The translations under genes were made by a program, and so were the position numbers. Of a stretch of 27,272 bases of DNA, positions 16,815 through 24,534 are shown one piece after another. How positions within the stretch are numbered: position 1 is the stretch's first letter; the number at the start of each line of letters is the position of its first letter. Origin of the DNA: Planctomycetaceae bacterium (lineage in GTDB: Bacteria; Planctomycetota; Planctomycetia; Pirellulales; UBA1268); the NCBI GenBank assembly GCA_005789975.1, contig SXWC01000129.1, positions 1-27,272 on the forward strand, written 5' to 3'. The notes below the pieces were generated by a model. The model saw nothing but the letters and a program-made list of their open reading frames with translations, had not been told where the DNA came from and did not search any database.

Positions 16815-17950
16815 CGGAAGCCGCCGCGGGTGAGGTCGAGCGTGCGGATGGCCGGCGGGGGGGGCAGAAACCCCACGACCGCCGCGACGACCTCTTCGTA
16901 GGGAATGTCGTTCACCAGCGCCCGGCCAAGCGGCCAGCGGAGGTGGTCGGTCGCCCCCGTGGCGGCCAGATGCCGTTCGGCGAGCGACGGCCGCACCCGG
17001 GGCGAGCGAATCACGACGCTCGGCGTGCGCCAGGGCGACCAGCGATTGGGGTCGGTGGGACCGACGAGCACGACCGCGGGCACACCCACCGAGGCCGACA
17101 TGTGCACGAGCCCGGTATCGACGCCGATGCAGAGATGCATCCGCGCCGCGAGCGCGGCGGTGTCGGCGAGCGGCACCGCCAGCGACAGGTCGTGAACATG
17201 AGCGGCCGCGGGGCCGAGTTTCTCACGGAGATCCCGGTGGGCGGCGGCGTCCGCCGGCCCCCCGCTGAGCACGATCTCGCAGCCGCGGTCCTCGATCAGC
17301 CAGCGGGCGAGCCGCCGCCAGCGGTTCGCCTCCCAGTGCTTCAGCACGTCGGTCGATCGCATCGCCAGGAAGACCCGCGTCCGCCTCGCGGGCAGGCGGT
17401 CGATGATCGCGGCGACGCGGCCGGCCGCCTGGGGCTGGATCCAGTTCTCGTTGTGGCCGTCGTCGATGGCGAGCTGCTCGCTGCGGAGCAGATCGAGGTA
17501 GGTCTCGACCTGATGGCGGCCGCGCCGGCGGCGAACCCGCCTGGTGAGGAGCAGGCTGCTTTCGCCGGCGAAACCGATCCGCTCCGGAATGCCGGCCAGC
17601 AGGGCGAGAGCGGCGGCCGACAACGAGGGCTTGAGCAGGTAGGCCTTGGCGTAGCCCCGCGAGCGGAGCCACGCCGCCTGCTCCGTGACGCCGGCGACCA
17701 CGCCGCCGCTGCCGCGACGATCCCGCCCCGGCCGCTTCCAGGGAATCAGCTCGTCCACATAGGGACAGGGAGCGAGCACGGCCCGGGCGGCACCTTGGGC
17801 ACAGACGTCGATCACGGCGGCGGGATGGGCCCGCCTCAGGTTCCGCAGAAACGGAATCGCGAGCAAGGTGTCGCCGATGTACTGCGTGCAGACCACGAGA
17901 ATCCGCTGCCTGCGGCGGTCGGCATCGGTATCTCGGGTGACGAGTGTCAT
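16751..17950 (-). CDS. glycosyltransferase family 9 (heptosyltransferase-like)
   Basis: This 399-residue protein starts at the ATG at 17950, which overlaps the stop of the upstream BamA-like gene as ATGA (17947-17950), implying translational coupling. The N-terminal domain has RILVVCTQYIGDTLLAIPFL, the place where heptosyltransferases carry their catalytic Asp in a GD motif. The C-terminal domain has CIGVDTGLVHMSASVGVPAV followed by VGPTDPNRWSPW, the nucleotide-sugar site typical of ADP-heptose:LPS transferases. The probable role is adding a sugar to lipopolysaccharide or another outer-envelope glycan on the cytoplasmic side. Placement after an outer-membrane assembly gene fits this. The exact donor and acceptor are unknown. 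A longer frame reaching upstream only mirrors the BamA-like gene in another frame. Confidence 0.9.
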   Translation of the reverse strand: MTLVTRDTDADRRRQRILVVCTQYIGDTLLAIPFLRNLRRAHPAAVIDVCAQGAARAVLAPCPYVDELIPWKRPGRDRRGSGGVVAGVTEQAAWLRSRGYAKAYLLKPSLSAAALALLAGIPERIGFAGESSLLLTRRVRRRRGRHQVETYLDLLRSEQLAIDDGHNENWIQPQAAGRVAAIIDRLPARRTRVFLAMRSTDVLKHWEANRWRRLARWLIEDRGCEIVLSGGPADAAAHRDLREKLGPAAAHVHDLSLAVPLADTAALAARMHLCIGVDTGLVHMSASVGVPAVVLVGPTDPNRWSPWRTPSVVIRSPRVRPSLAERHLAATGATDHLRWPLGRALVNDIPYEEVVAAVVGFLPPPPAIRTLDLTRGGFRYEVVSRPAASVSPAFSPAAD

Positions 17951-20900
17951 CGTGCAAAGCCGACGAAGAAGCTGAACAGCTGCTTGCTGTCGTAGGGGGC
18001 GTAGGCCACCGGGACGGCGAAGTCGAGCGCGATCGGCGCCGGCCCCATCGCCGGCAGCGTGATCCGCAGCCCCACGCCGGGGGCCACGCGCATGTTGTTG
18101 ACGGACACGTTCGATTCGACGGTGCCGACGTCGGTGAAGACCACGCCGCGGAGGGTGTCGTCGGCCGTGATCGGAAACATGTATTCGATCGTGTTGAGCC
18201 ACTCGAACGGACCGCCGACGATCGCCTCGCCGCCGCCCGGGGCGCTTTGCCGGGGGCTCGCTCCGCGGAACACGAAACCGCGGATCGTGTTGTAGCCACC
18301 CGCGAAGAAGTTGTCGTAGGCCGGCGTGTCGCTTCCCGAGAAGCCGAGCACCGAGCCGATCGAGAGCACGTGGCGACCGGAGCCGTCGGGCCGCTCGTTG
18401 AGCAGAAAATACTGCCGCGCCTCGGCGATGCCGCGCGGATACTGGAAGGTGCCGATCACCTGCTCGAACTCGAGCGTGGCGAGATGCCCCTGGGTGGGCA
18501 GGAACGGGCTGTCGCGGGTGTCGTGGACGAGACCGGTGCTGAAGCCGTACACGGAGTTCGTGCCGAGCATGTTGACGATGTCGGGGGCCAGCACCCGCGG
18601 ATTGAAGACATCGACGCTCTCGCCGCGGAAGCCGGCGTTGACCGAGAGATCGGGGGCGAACTGGAACTGGTAGCCCAGTCCGATCCGGCCGCCGGTGCGG
18701 GCTTCCGCCCAGTCGAAGAAGTATCGCGTGAAGTAGGAGGCCGAGAGTGAGAGGCCGATGCGGGTGTCGAAGAGATACGGCTCCTGGAACGTGGCCATGT
18801 ATCGCTGCAACTGCGTGCCGGGGGCTGCCTCGAGGCGGAACCGCTGGCCGGCGCCCCGGAAGGCGGTGCCGTTCTTGATGTCATCCCAGCTCCGCGGCAG
18901 TCGCAGGATGTCGAAGTTCTGCTCGTCGACGACGATGTTGCCCACCAGTCCGGCGTTGGAGTTGACGCCGGCACCGATCATGAGGCGGCCGGTCTGCGTC
19001 TCTTCGGCATCGACATCGACGATCACGTAGGGCTCCTGCCCCGGAAAGACCTGCGAGGGATCGGCGGCGAAGTCGGGCAGCACCCCCGGTTGCTGGAAGG
19101 CGGGCGGCTGGTTGGGATCGAACTGGGCCACGGGCGTCGCGGCGAAGGGGCCGCCCCCCGCCACGGCGGGCTGCAGGATCGGCGGCTGGCCCGGGGCTCC
19201 TGGAAAACCCGGCGCCACCTGTTGCTGCACGGTGTAGACCGGGGGTGGCGGCGCGACCATGCGCGAGTAGTCGAGCGTGTTAGGAGCCTGGGGCGCGAGG
19301 GCCGCTCCGCCCCAGCCCGGCTGTTGCGGCTGTGGCGGCTGTTGCACCACCGGCACCTGAAAACCGGCCTGTGGCTGAAAACCGGCCTGTGGCTGAAAAC
19401 CGGGCTGTGGCTGAAAACCGGGCTGCGGCTGAAAACCGGGCTGCGGGCTGAACGGCTGCTGGGCCTGCGGTGCGGCCGCGGCGGGATACTGGGGGCTTTG
19501 ACCGCGCCAGACGGGCTCGCCGGCGTAGGCGGCCGGCGGGGGCGAGCTCGGCTTCTTCGGCTGTGGCGGAGCCGGGCTGCCCGTGCCGGATGCCTGTTGC
19601 GACTGGTCGTTCCAATCGGCATCGAGCACGAGGTCGATCACACAATCGGTTTTTTCTTCGGCCAAGCCGTCCGGGCTCTGGCCGCGGAAGCCGGGCGGCC
19701 GCTGGGGCTCGGGCTCCTGGGCCACACGGGTGTCGGTGGGATCGGGCCTGGAGAAGACGATCTTCGGCCCTTCGCCCTTCGACGCGTCGGCCAGGAACAG
19801 GCTGCTCGACTTCAGCCGCCGCTCGTCGTCCCGCAGTTTGCGGATGTCGAGAATGTCGCCCGGACGCAGCGAGAGGCGGTTGAGCACCGTGCTGTGTCGC
19901 GTGTGGGGATGTTCGCCACGGATCCGCACGTTGATCTTGCCGACGCGGTACCGCTGCCCCTCGGTCACGTTGTACACGAGATCGAGCTGCCCGGGCTCCT
20001 CGAGGAACCGCGGATCGGCGCGGATGTCCGCGAACACGAAGCCTCGACCGCCGTAGATGTCGCGGATCAGGTTCAGGTCGGCGTCCATCTTCGACTGGTT
20101 GAAGTGCTCGCCCCCCTTGAGCTTGATGTCGCGTTCGAGAAACTCCGTCTTGAACCGGCTGTTGCCCACGAAGGAGACGTTGCGGACCGTGTACCGCGGG
20201 CCCTCGTTGATCACGAACGTGAGGTGCGTCCAGGCCCGATGCCCCTCGTGGACCACCTCGACCTCCCGGCCCACCTTCGCCTGGAAGAAGCCGAGACTGC
20301 GGTAGTAGGCGGTCAGCGTCTCGACGTCCTGCTCGATCACCTCGCGATCGACATTGCCGCCGATCAACCAGAAGACGCCGGGCTTCGACTTGATCTGGGT
20401 CAGCAACCGGGCATCGGTGGCGATCGTGTTGCCCACGAAACTCGTCCAGAGCGCCTTCCGGTTGAGGCCCTCGTCGATCAGAAACACCGCCCCCTTGTCA
20501 CCGGCCTTGTCGCCCTCCACCGTGGTGACCCGCGCCGTCTCGAAGCCCTTCTCGTGGTAGTGCGACTCGATCCGGCGGCGGGCCTCCTCGACCACGTAGG
20601 GATCCATCGCGTCGCCCACGTCGATCTCGGCCTGTTTCCGCAGCGAGCGGGTGGTCACCCGGTCGTTGCCGACATACCTCACATACCGGAGCATCGGCCG
20701 CTCGACGACCTGGAAGATCACGACCGTTCCCTCGGCCACCCGGACATACTTCGGGTGCACGTCGACGAACTTCCGCGAGCGATGCAGCGTGCGGACGTCG
20801 TCCTCGATCGTCTGGGAATCGAAGATCTGCCCGGCGCGGGTGACGAGTTTCGGCAGCTTCGACACGTCCGTGGCGTGATTGCCCTCGATCCGCACCTCCA

Positions 20901-21084
20901 CGATCACGTCGGCCGGGTTGGCCTTGGCGGCCGCGGTCTCCGCCGCGACCGGCGGCAGCGGCAGCGGTTCCGCGACGGTCTGGGCTCCGACCGGCACCAG
21001 GGCCATGCAGCCGGCCACGCCCACGGTGAGCGCGGCGAACAGCCGCAGTGAAAAACGTCGAATCGTGGTGACGCGCGTGGCCAT
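17947..21084 (-). CDS. BamA/TamA-like outer membrane protein with POTRA domains
   Basis: With the start at 21084 the protein has 1045 residues and opens with a clear signal sequence (TIRRFSLRLFAALTVGVAGC, then VPVGAQT). An upstream GTG at 21204 adds about 40 residues that bury the signal, so I prefer 21084. POTRA-type repeats fill about 55-460 (VIVEVRIEGNHATD, LRYVRYVGNDRV, VRNVSFVGNSRFK). A proline/glutamine-rich low-complexity insert spans about 460-680. The beta-barrel is about 690-1045 and includes the conserved GGYNTIRGF loop motif. BamA proteins fold and insert outer-membrane proteins; planctomycetes are diderm and carry such homologues. The barrel end, QLFSFFVGFAR, carries two extra residues after the usual terminal Phe. 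The long insert between POTRA and barrel is unlike the Escherichia coli protein. Confidence 0.92.
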   Translation of the reverse strand: MATRVTTIRRFSLRLFAALTVGVAGCMALVPVGAQTVAEPLPLPPVAAETAAAKANPADVIVEVRIEGNHATDVSKLPKLVTRAGQIFDSQTIEDDVRTLHRSRKFVDVHPKYVRVAEGTVVIFQVVERPMLRYVRYVGNDRVTTRSLRKQAEIDVGDAMDPYVVEEARRRIESHYHEKGFETARVTTVEGDKAGDKGAVFLIDEGLNRKALWTSFVGNTIATDARLLTQIKSKPGVFWLIGGNVDREVIEQDVETLTAYYRSLGFFQAKVGREVEVVHEGHRAWTHLTFVINEGPRYTVRNVSFVGNSRFKTEFLERDIKLKGGEHFNQSKMDADLNLIRDIYGGRGFVFADIRADPRFLEEPGQLDLVYNVTEGQRYRVGKINVRIRGEHPHTRHSTVLNRLSLRPGDILDIRKLRDDERRLKSSSLFLADASKGEGPKIVFSRPDPTDTRVAQEPEPQRPPGFRGQSPDGLAEEKTDCVIDLVLDADWNDQSQQASGTGSPAPPQPKKPSSPPPAAYAGEPVWRGQSPQYPAAAAPQAQQPFSPQPGFQPQPGFQPQPGFQPQAGFQPQAGFQVPVVQQPPQPQQPGWGGAALAPQAPNTLDYSRMVAPPPPVYTVQQQVAPGFPGAPGQPPILQPAVAGGGPFAATPVAQFDPNQPPAFQQPGVLPDFAADPSQVFPGQEPYVIVDVDAEETQTGRLMIGAGVNSNAGLVGNIVVDEQNFDILRLPRSWDDIKNGTAFRGAGQRFRLEAAPGTQLQRYMATFQEPYLFDTRIGLSLSASYFTRYFFDWAEARTGGRIGLGYQFQFAPDLSVNAGFRGESVDVFNPRVLAPDIVNMLGTNSVYGFSTGLVHDTRDSPFLPTQGHLATLEFEQVIGTFQYPRGIAEARQYFLLNERPDGSGRHVLSIGSVLGFSGSDTPAYDNFFAGGYNTIRGFVFRGASPRQSAPGGGEAIVGGPFEWLNTIEYMFPITADDTLRGVVFTDVGTVESNVSVNNMRVAPGVGLRITLPAMGPAPIALDFAVPVAYAPYDSKQLFSFFVGFAR
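19360..19448 (-). repeat. 18-bp tandem repeat coding for FQPQPG/FQPQAG
   Basis: Five consecutive units are visible. In plus-strand orientation they are AAAACCGGCCTGTGGCTG twice, AAAACCGGGCTGTGGCTG once, AAAACCGGGCTGCGGCTG once and a fifth diverging unit. Read on the coding strand they give FQPQPG and FQPQAG hexapeptides at about residues 546-575 of the BamA-like protein. The unit is a multiple of three, so copy-number change would keep the frame. Confidence 0.9.
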
Positions 21085-21381
21085 CGAGGGTGCGGTTGCC
21101 CGGGGTGTCGCGGCGGGAGCGGCGGAGAGATACCGGACCCTGCTGCGCCGCCACAAGCCGAAAAGCCCGCCGGTGGCGATCTTCCCGGCGAGCCGGGCCA
21201 CCACGGATCAAAAAAACACGCCACCAAGGGGCCGCTTTCAACCCGTCTTGCCCAGACGGCGATTCTTGACTCCGGCACTCACACCGGGGTATTTTTCAGG
21301 GGCTTCCCACCGTGAATGTCAGCCGGTTCGACGAGGAATCGGCGTTTTTGTTCCTCGGCTGTCCCGGCCGCCGGCTCCATC
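21085..21381. other. divergent intergenic region between the BamA-like and YrdC-YwlE genes
   Basis: Nearly 300 bases lie between the two chosen start codons. The left part could code an N-terminal extension of the BamA-like protein but looks non-functional as protein. A perfect 6-bp inverted repeat CCGTCT-TGCCC-AGACGG (21243-21259) lies just upstream of the plus-strand promoter candidate at 21266-21295. On the minus strand TTGAAA (21236-21241) could serve as a -35 for the BamA-like gene, but the element 17 bases on, TGTTTT, is poor. Confidence 0.55.
21266..21295 (+). promoter_or_regulatory. probable promoter of the YrdC-YwlE/RpiB genes
   Basis: TTGACT (21266-21271) and TATTTT (21290-21295) are 18 bases apart and match 5 of 6 and 4 of 6 consensus bases, which is good for such a GC-rich genome. 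Transcription would begin near 21302, leaving about 80 bases of leader to the ATG at 21382, or 14 bases if the ATG at 21316 were used. Confidence 0.5.
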
Positions 21382-22521
21382 ATGCCGCCGATGGTCATCG
21401 ATCTGCGCCGCACCGAGGACACCCGCGATGTCGTACATCGCGCGGTGCAGGCGCTGGCGGAGGGGCGTTGTGTCGCGTTTCCGACCGAGACCGACTACGT
21501 CGTGGCCGCCAGCGGCCGCTCGGAACAGGCCGCATCCCGTCTCGGCGCAATGGTGACCAGACGGGCGGGCGAGCCCCTGCTCACGCTCGCGCTCAAGACC
21601 GCCGACGAGGCGCTCGACTGGGCGCCGCGGATCTCGCCGGTCGGCCGCCGTCTCGCCCGCCGCTGCTGGCCGGGGCCGGTCTCGATGCTCGTTCCCGACG
21701 ACCACGCCGAGAGCCTCGTCCATCGCCTGCCGGACACATCGCGGACCGGGCTCGTCGGCGGGGGGCGGATCCGGCTCCGCATTCCCGGTCACGCGATGCT
21801 CGCCGACTGCATGAGGATGCTCGCCGGACCGGTGGTGCTCGCGGAACCGGGGGCTCCCGATGCGGGTCAGGCCATCACCGCCGCCGATGTCATCGAACGC
21901 TGCCCCGACTCCCTGGCGATGGTGATCGACGACGGCCGCACCCGCTACGCGCAGCCCGCCTCGACGATCGAACTTGCGGACGGCTCATTCAAGGTCGTCC
22001 GGCCGGGGGTCGTCAGCGAGGAGACGCTGCGGCGGCTCTCGAGCCTCATGACGCTCTTCGTCTGTACCGGCAACACCTGCCGCAGCCCGATGGCCGAGGC
22101 GCTCTTTCGGGTCATGGTGGCCGAGCGACTCGGCTGCCGGCCCGACGAGATCGAACAGCACGGCGTGGTCGTGTCGAGCGCCGGCCTGGCGGCCTGGGGA
22201 GGAGGCCCCGCGAGCGGGCATGCCGTCGAAACGATGGTCGAGATGGGGGGTGATCTCAGCGGCCACGAGAGTCAGCCGCTCACGGAGTCGCTCGTGTCGC
22301 AGGCCGACATCATCCTGACCATGACCAACGCACACCGGGCCGCAATCCTTGCCCAGTTTCCCGGGGCCGGGGGGCGGGTGGCCATGCTTTCGCCGGAACG
22401 CCGCGACGTGCTCGACCCGGTCGGGGGAACCCTCGAGACCTACCGGAAATGTGCCCGCCAGATCCACGGGCATTTGGTCGCCAGAATGGATACACTCGGC
22501 ATCGAACGACGGATCGCGTGA
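21382..22521 (+). CDS. degenerate YrdC-like domain fused to a YwlE-like protein-arginine phosphatase
   Basis: The protein has 379 residues from the ATG at 21382 (MPPMVIDLRR); starts at 21316 and 21391 are also possible. Residues about 5-215 follow the Sua5/YciO/YrdC fold (GRCVAFPTET, RRCWPGPVSMLVP, STIELADGSFKVVRPG). Several signature positions are changed: PTxTVYGL reads PTETDYVV (34-41), the KxR lysine is V58, and the SANxSG motif is replaced around AEPGAPDAG (154-162). This half therefore probably does not make threonylcarbamoyl-AMP. Residues about 223-379 are a low-molecular-weight phosphatase with the C-x5-R loop CTGNTCRSPMAEALF (C228, R234) and a general-acid LDP near the C-terminus. 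T232 corresponds to Thr11 of Bacillus YwlE, which favours phospho-arginine over phospho-tyrosine. RpiB follows 53 bases downstream. Confidence 0.88.
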   Translation: MPPMVIDLRRTEDTRDVVHRAVQALAEGRCVAFPTETDYVVAASGRSEQAASRLGAMVTRRAGEPLLTLALKTADEALDWAPRISPVGRRLARRCWPGPVSMLVPDDHAESLVHRLPDTSRTGLVGGGRIRLRIPGHAMLADCMRMLAGPVVLAEPGAPDAGQAITAADVIERCPDSLAMVIDDGRTRYAQPASTIELADGSFKVVRPGVVSEETLRRLSSLMTLFVCTGNTCRSPMAEALFRVMVAERLGCRPDEIEQHGVVVSSAGLAAWGGGPASGHAVETMVEMGGDLSGHESQPLTESLVSQADIILTMTNAHRAAILAQFPGAGGRVAMLSPERRDVLDPVGGTLETYRKCARQIHGHLVARMDTLGIERRIA

Positions 22522-22574
22522 TCCGGCGACGGACGGGCGGACCGGCGGACGAGGACGAGGGAGTTTCGGGACCC

Positions 22575-23054
22575 ATGCGGATTGCAATCGGCAGCGATCA
22601 TCGGGGCGTGGCTGCACGCCGGCGGCTCATCGGGCTTCTGGAGCGGATCGGCAACGAGGTTGTCGATTGCGGCTCCAATGGCGAGCAGGCGGTCGACTAT
22701 CCCGACATCGCCGCCGACGTGGCCCGCCGCGTGAGCAACAACAGCGTGGATCGTGGCATCCTGCTCTGCTGCACGGGCGTGGGCATGTCGATCGCGGCGA
22801 ACAAGCTCCCGGGCGTCAGGGCCGCCACCTGCCACGACGAGGTCACGGCCGAGATGAGCCGGCGGCACAACGACCTGAACGTCCTCTGCCTCTCGGCGGA
22901 GCTGATCGGCCCCGAGGTGCAGGACAAGATCATCCGCACCTGGCTTTCCACGCCGTTCGAGGGGGGCCGCCACGCCCGCCGCGTGGCCAAGATCGCGGCG
23001 CTCGAAACCGGCTGCGGGGACGGCACAGCCAGCCCAGCCCACGCCGGCGACTGA
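22575..23054 (+). CDS. rpiB: ribose-5-phosphate isomerase B
   Basis: This 159-residue protein starts at 22575 with MRIAIGSDHRG, the standard RpiB opening (D8, H9); an earlier in-frame ATG at 22449 lies inside the previous gene and is rejected. The catalytic cysteine block reads GILLCCTGVGMSIAANK, with C65 at the catalytic position and C66 replacing the more common glycine. The later block HNDLNVLCLSAELIG is also conserved. The enzyme interconverts ribose-5-phosphate and ribulose-5-phosphate in the cytoplasmic pentose-phosphate pathway. Being downstream of a YrdC-YwlE protein repeats the Bacillus ywlC-ywlE-ywlF order. The hydrophilic tail after residue 145 is not part of the fold. Confidence 0.95.
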   Translation: MRIAIGSDHRGVAARRRLIGLLERIGNEVVDCGSNGEQAVDYPDIAADVARRVSNNSVDRGILLCCTGVGMSIAANKLPGVRAATCHDEVTAEMSRRHNDLNVLCLSAELIGPEVQDKIIRTWLSTPFEGGRHARRVAKIAALETGCGDGTASPAHAGD

Positions 23055-23075
23055 CGATGGCGCAGCGGCCGTAAC

Positions 23076-23090
23076 CCCGGCAAACGGGGG
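23076..23090 (+). repeat. short hairpin 21 bases after rpiB
   Basis: CCCCG-GCAAA-CGGGG forms a 5-bp perfect stem just beyond the rpiB stop. No T-run follows it, so it is not a standard intrinsic terminator, though it might aid termination or protect the transcript end. Confidence 0.3.
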
Positions 23091-23168
23091 CACGACGGGG
23101 AGCCGCGGAAAGTCGTCGTGTCGTAACGGTCGTACCGCCGCCGGGAGCGGGGGGCGGCAGAAAAAACG

Positions 23169-23207
23169 CTTCAAAATCATTGAAGCCGTGCGGGGCGTTG
23201 GTATCGT
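23169..23207 (+). promoter_or_regulatory. possible promoter overlapped by a palindrome
   Basis: The inverted repeat CTTCAA-AATCA-TTGAAG (23169-23185) has perfect 6-bp arms, and its right arm supplies TTGAAG (23180-23185) as a potential -35. TATCGT (23202-23207) lies 16 bases further on. Both elements match 4 of 6 consensus bases. A protein bound to the palindrome would block this promoter. It precedes the hypothetical gene at 23275 by about 68 bases. Confidence 0.35.
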
Positions 23208-23274
23208 CGGAACTGCAACCCGGCACCGCGAACCGTGCGTGGCGCCGACGACAGCCCCGAGGAATCACCCCGGC

Positions 23275-23844
23275 ATGCCTCTCGCACATCATCCCGAACC
23301 GGAAGAGATCGAATGCCTGCTCCGCAACGGCGAGTTGCGGACGGCGATCGAGCCCTACCTCGATGAATCGATCTGGGAGATCGACTTCCGCAACCTGCCC
23401 ACGCCCGCCGAGAATCGCTTCCTCGAATCGATGCTCGCCTGGGAACTCGCTCCGCTGACGCCGGTGGCCCGCTGGTTCGAGCCGCAGCTGGCCCTGCAGC
23501 CCGCCTGCACACTCGACGACGAGCAACTGCACGATCGGCTCTGGCGGACGATCGAGACGCTCTACGAAAAGCGGATCGTGCTCGACTTCACCGACCACCT
23601 CTCCGACCGCGACCTCTACGTCCTGATCCGTCGGGACATCCTCCCCGCGAAGATCAAGCAGGTGGACATCCCCGACAACTTCGTCCACTGGGACTGCAGC
23701 AGCACCAGCGACGGCGATCAGACCGCCTGGCTCGTCTACTACGCCAGCGACGACGAGCGTGAGGAATGGCGACTGGAGGAGGGCCGGGACCTCCCGCCGA
23801 AGAGGGTGCCCGCCTTCCCGCGGGCGTTGCCCGTCGCGCGGTAG
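23275..23844 (+). CDS. hypothetical soluble protein, 189 residues
   Basis: I do not recognise a named family. The start at 23275 (MPLAHHPEPEEIECLLRNGE) has GAGGA 11 bases upstream; an earlier ATG at 23188 would add a tract rich in R, T and H that looks non-coding. The protein is acidic, has no signal peptide or membrane segment, and looks well ordered: helical N-terminal half (TPAENRFLESMLAWELAPL, DEQLHDRLWRTIETLYEKR) and a mixed second half (VLDFTDHLSDRDLYVLIRRD, NFVHWDCSSTSDGDQTAWLVYY). The charged end PPKRVPAFPRALPVAR may be flexible. It stands alone with its own possible promoter, followed by the repeat-bearing region. Composition and codon use look genuine, so I consider it a real gene without assigning a function. 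Confidence 0.75.
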   Translation: MPLAHHPEPEEIECLLRNGELRTAIEPYLDESIWEIDFRNLPTPAENRFLESMLAWELAPLTPVARWFEPQLALQPACTLDDEQLHDRLWRTIETLYEKRIVLDFTDHLSDRDLYVLIRRDILPAKIKQVDIPDNFVHWDCSSTSDGDQTAWLVYYASDDEREEWRLEEGRDLPPKRVPAFPRALPVAR

Positions 23845-24086
23845 CTGTTCGCGGACAAAGTCATCCACGACCATCCTGCTCGGCGCGGGATCTGCGTGCC
23901 ATCGCCTTCGTCTTTGATCGTCGGGAGTCCCCGGCCTGGCGGTTCTCGCCACGAAGAGAAGCGTTGGTGGCGCGAATCGCACAAGACTCACTGCGGGCGT
24001 TGCGTCCGCTCGTTCCCGTGGTGCAGCGGCGTTCGACGCTGCGGGTGGCCTCTTGGTCACGGCCGTTCACGAGCAGGGTGCCGGGA

Positions 24087-24104
24087 GGGGCTGCCCATGC
24101 CCCG
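24087..24104 (-). repeat. inverted copy of the repeat core
   Basis: GGGGCTGCCCATGCCCCG is the exact reverse complement of the core CGGGGCATGGGCAGCCCC found in units 1 and 3 of the downstream direct repeat. Flanking bases show only weak similarity beyond a shared CCGG. Confidence 0.8.
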
Positions 24105-24174
24105 CGAGCCGGCGTTGCCGGCCAGCGAAGGCAGGATGCCGAAGCGCAGCCGGCATCGAGCGAACGGAGCCCAG

Positions 24175-24436
24175 GATGGGCGGAGTGAGCGTCCGGCGAC
24201 GGGGCATGGGCAGCCCCGACCTTCACAAGACGTTGCGATCACCTCCGGCAACCTCCGTGCCGAACAGGATTGCCAGGATGGGCGGAGTGAGCGTCCGGCG
24301 ACGGGCCATGGGCAGCCCCGACCTTCACAAGACGTTGCGACCACCTCCGGCAACCTCCGTGCCGAACAGGATTGCCTGATGGGCGGAGTGAGCGTCCGGC
24401 GACGGGGCATGGGCAGCCCCGACCTTCACAAGACGT
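24175..24436 (+). repeat. direct repeat of ~102 bp, two full units and one partial
   Basis: Unit 1 is 24175-24276, unit 2 is 24277-24377 and a partial third unit of 59 bases is 24378-24436. All begin GATGGGCGGAGTGAGCGTCC and contain CCCCGACCTTCACAAGACGT. Units 1 and 2 differ at only a few positions, for example GGGGCATGG versus GGGCCATGG and TGCGATCACC versus TGCGACCACC. Units 1 and 3 contain the 6-bp hairpin CGGGGC-ATGGGCA-GCCCCG. The third unit breaks off abruptly after GACGT. The high identity suggests recent duplication. The repeat is too long and too contiguous to be a CRISPR array. Confidence 0.9.
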
Positions 24437-24494
24437 CGTGCAGGCGTTCGACCGGGATCGGTCGCCGGCCCCGGACGGGCGATTCTGCTCGTCC

Positions 24495-24519
24495 GAGGTG
24501 GTGAAAAGTTCACCGCCTC
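24495..24519. promoter_or_regulatory. 11-bp-arm inverted repeat, candidate operator
   Basis: GAGGTGGTGAA-AAG-TTCACCGCCTC has 11-base arms with a single mismatch that becomes a G-U pair in RNA; the central GGTGAAAAGTTCACC is perfect. It ends 15 bases before the possible promoter of the squalene-cyclase-fold gene. No T-run follows directly, so an operator is more likely than a terminator. Confidence 0.45.
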
Positions 24520-24534
24520 GGGCCTTGCAGACGT

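Noticed and set aside
22449..22574. N-terminal extension of RpiB from the ATG at 22449
   Set aside because: It lies within the previous gene, and the family starts exactly at MRIAIGSDHRG (22575).
24053..24379. Small protein genes inside the repeat region
   Set aside because: The frames merely translate the direct repeat, lack ribosome binding sites and have chance-like composition.
24175..24436. CRISPR array
   Set aside because: The unit is about 102 bp with no spacers of unique sequence; units abut each other and no cas genes are present.
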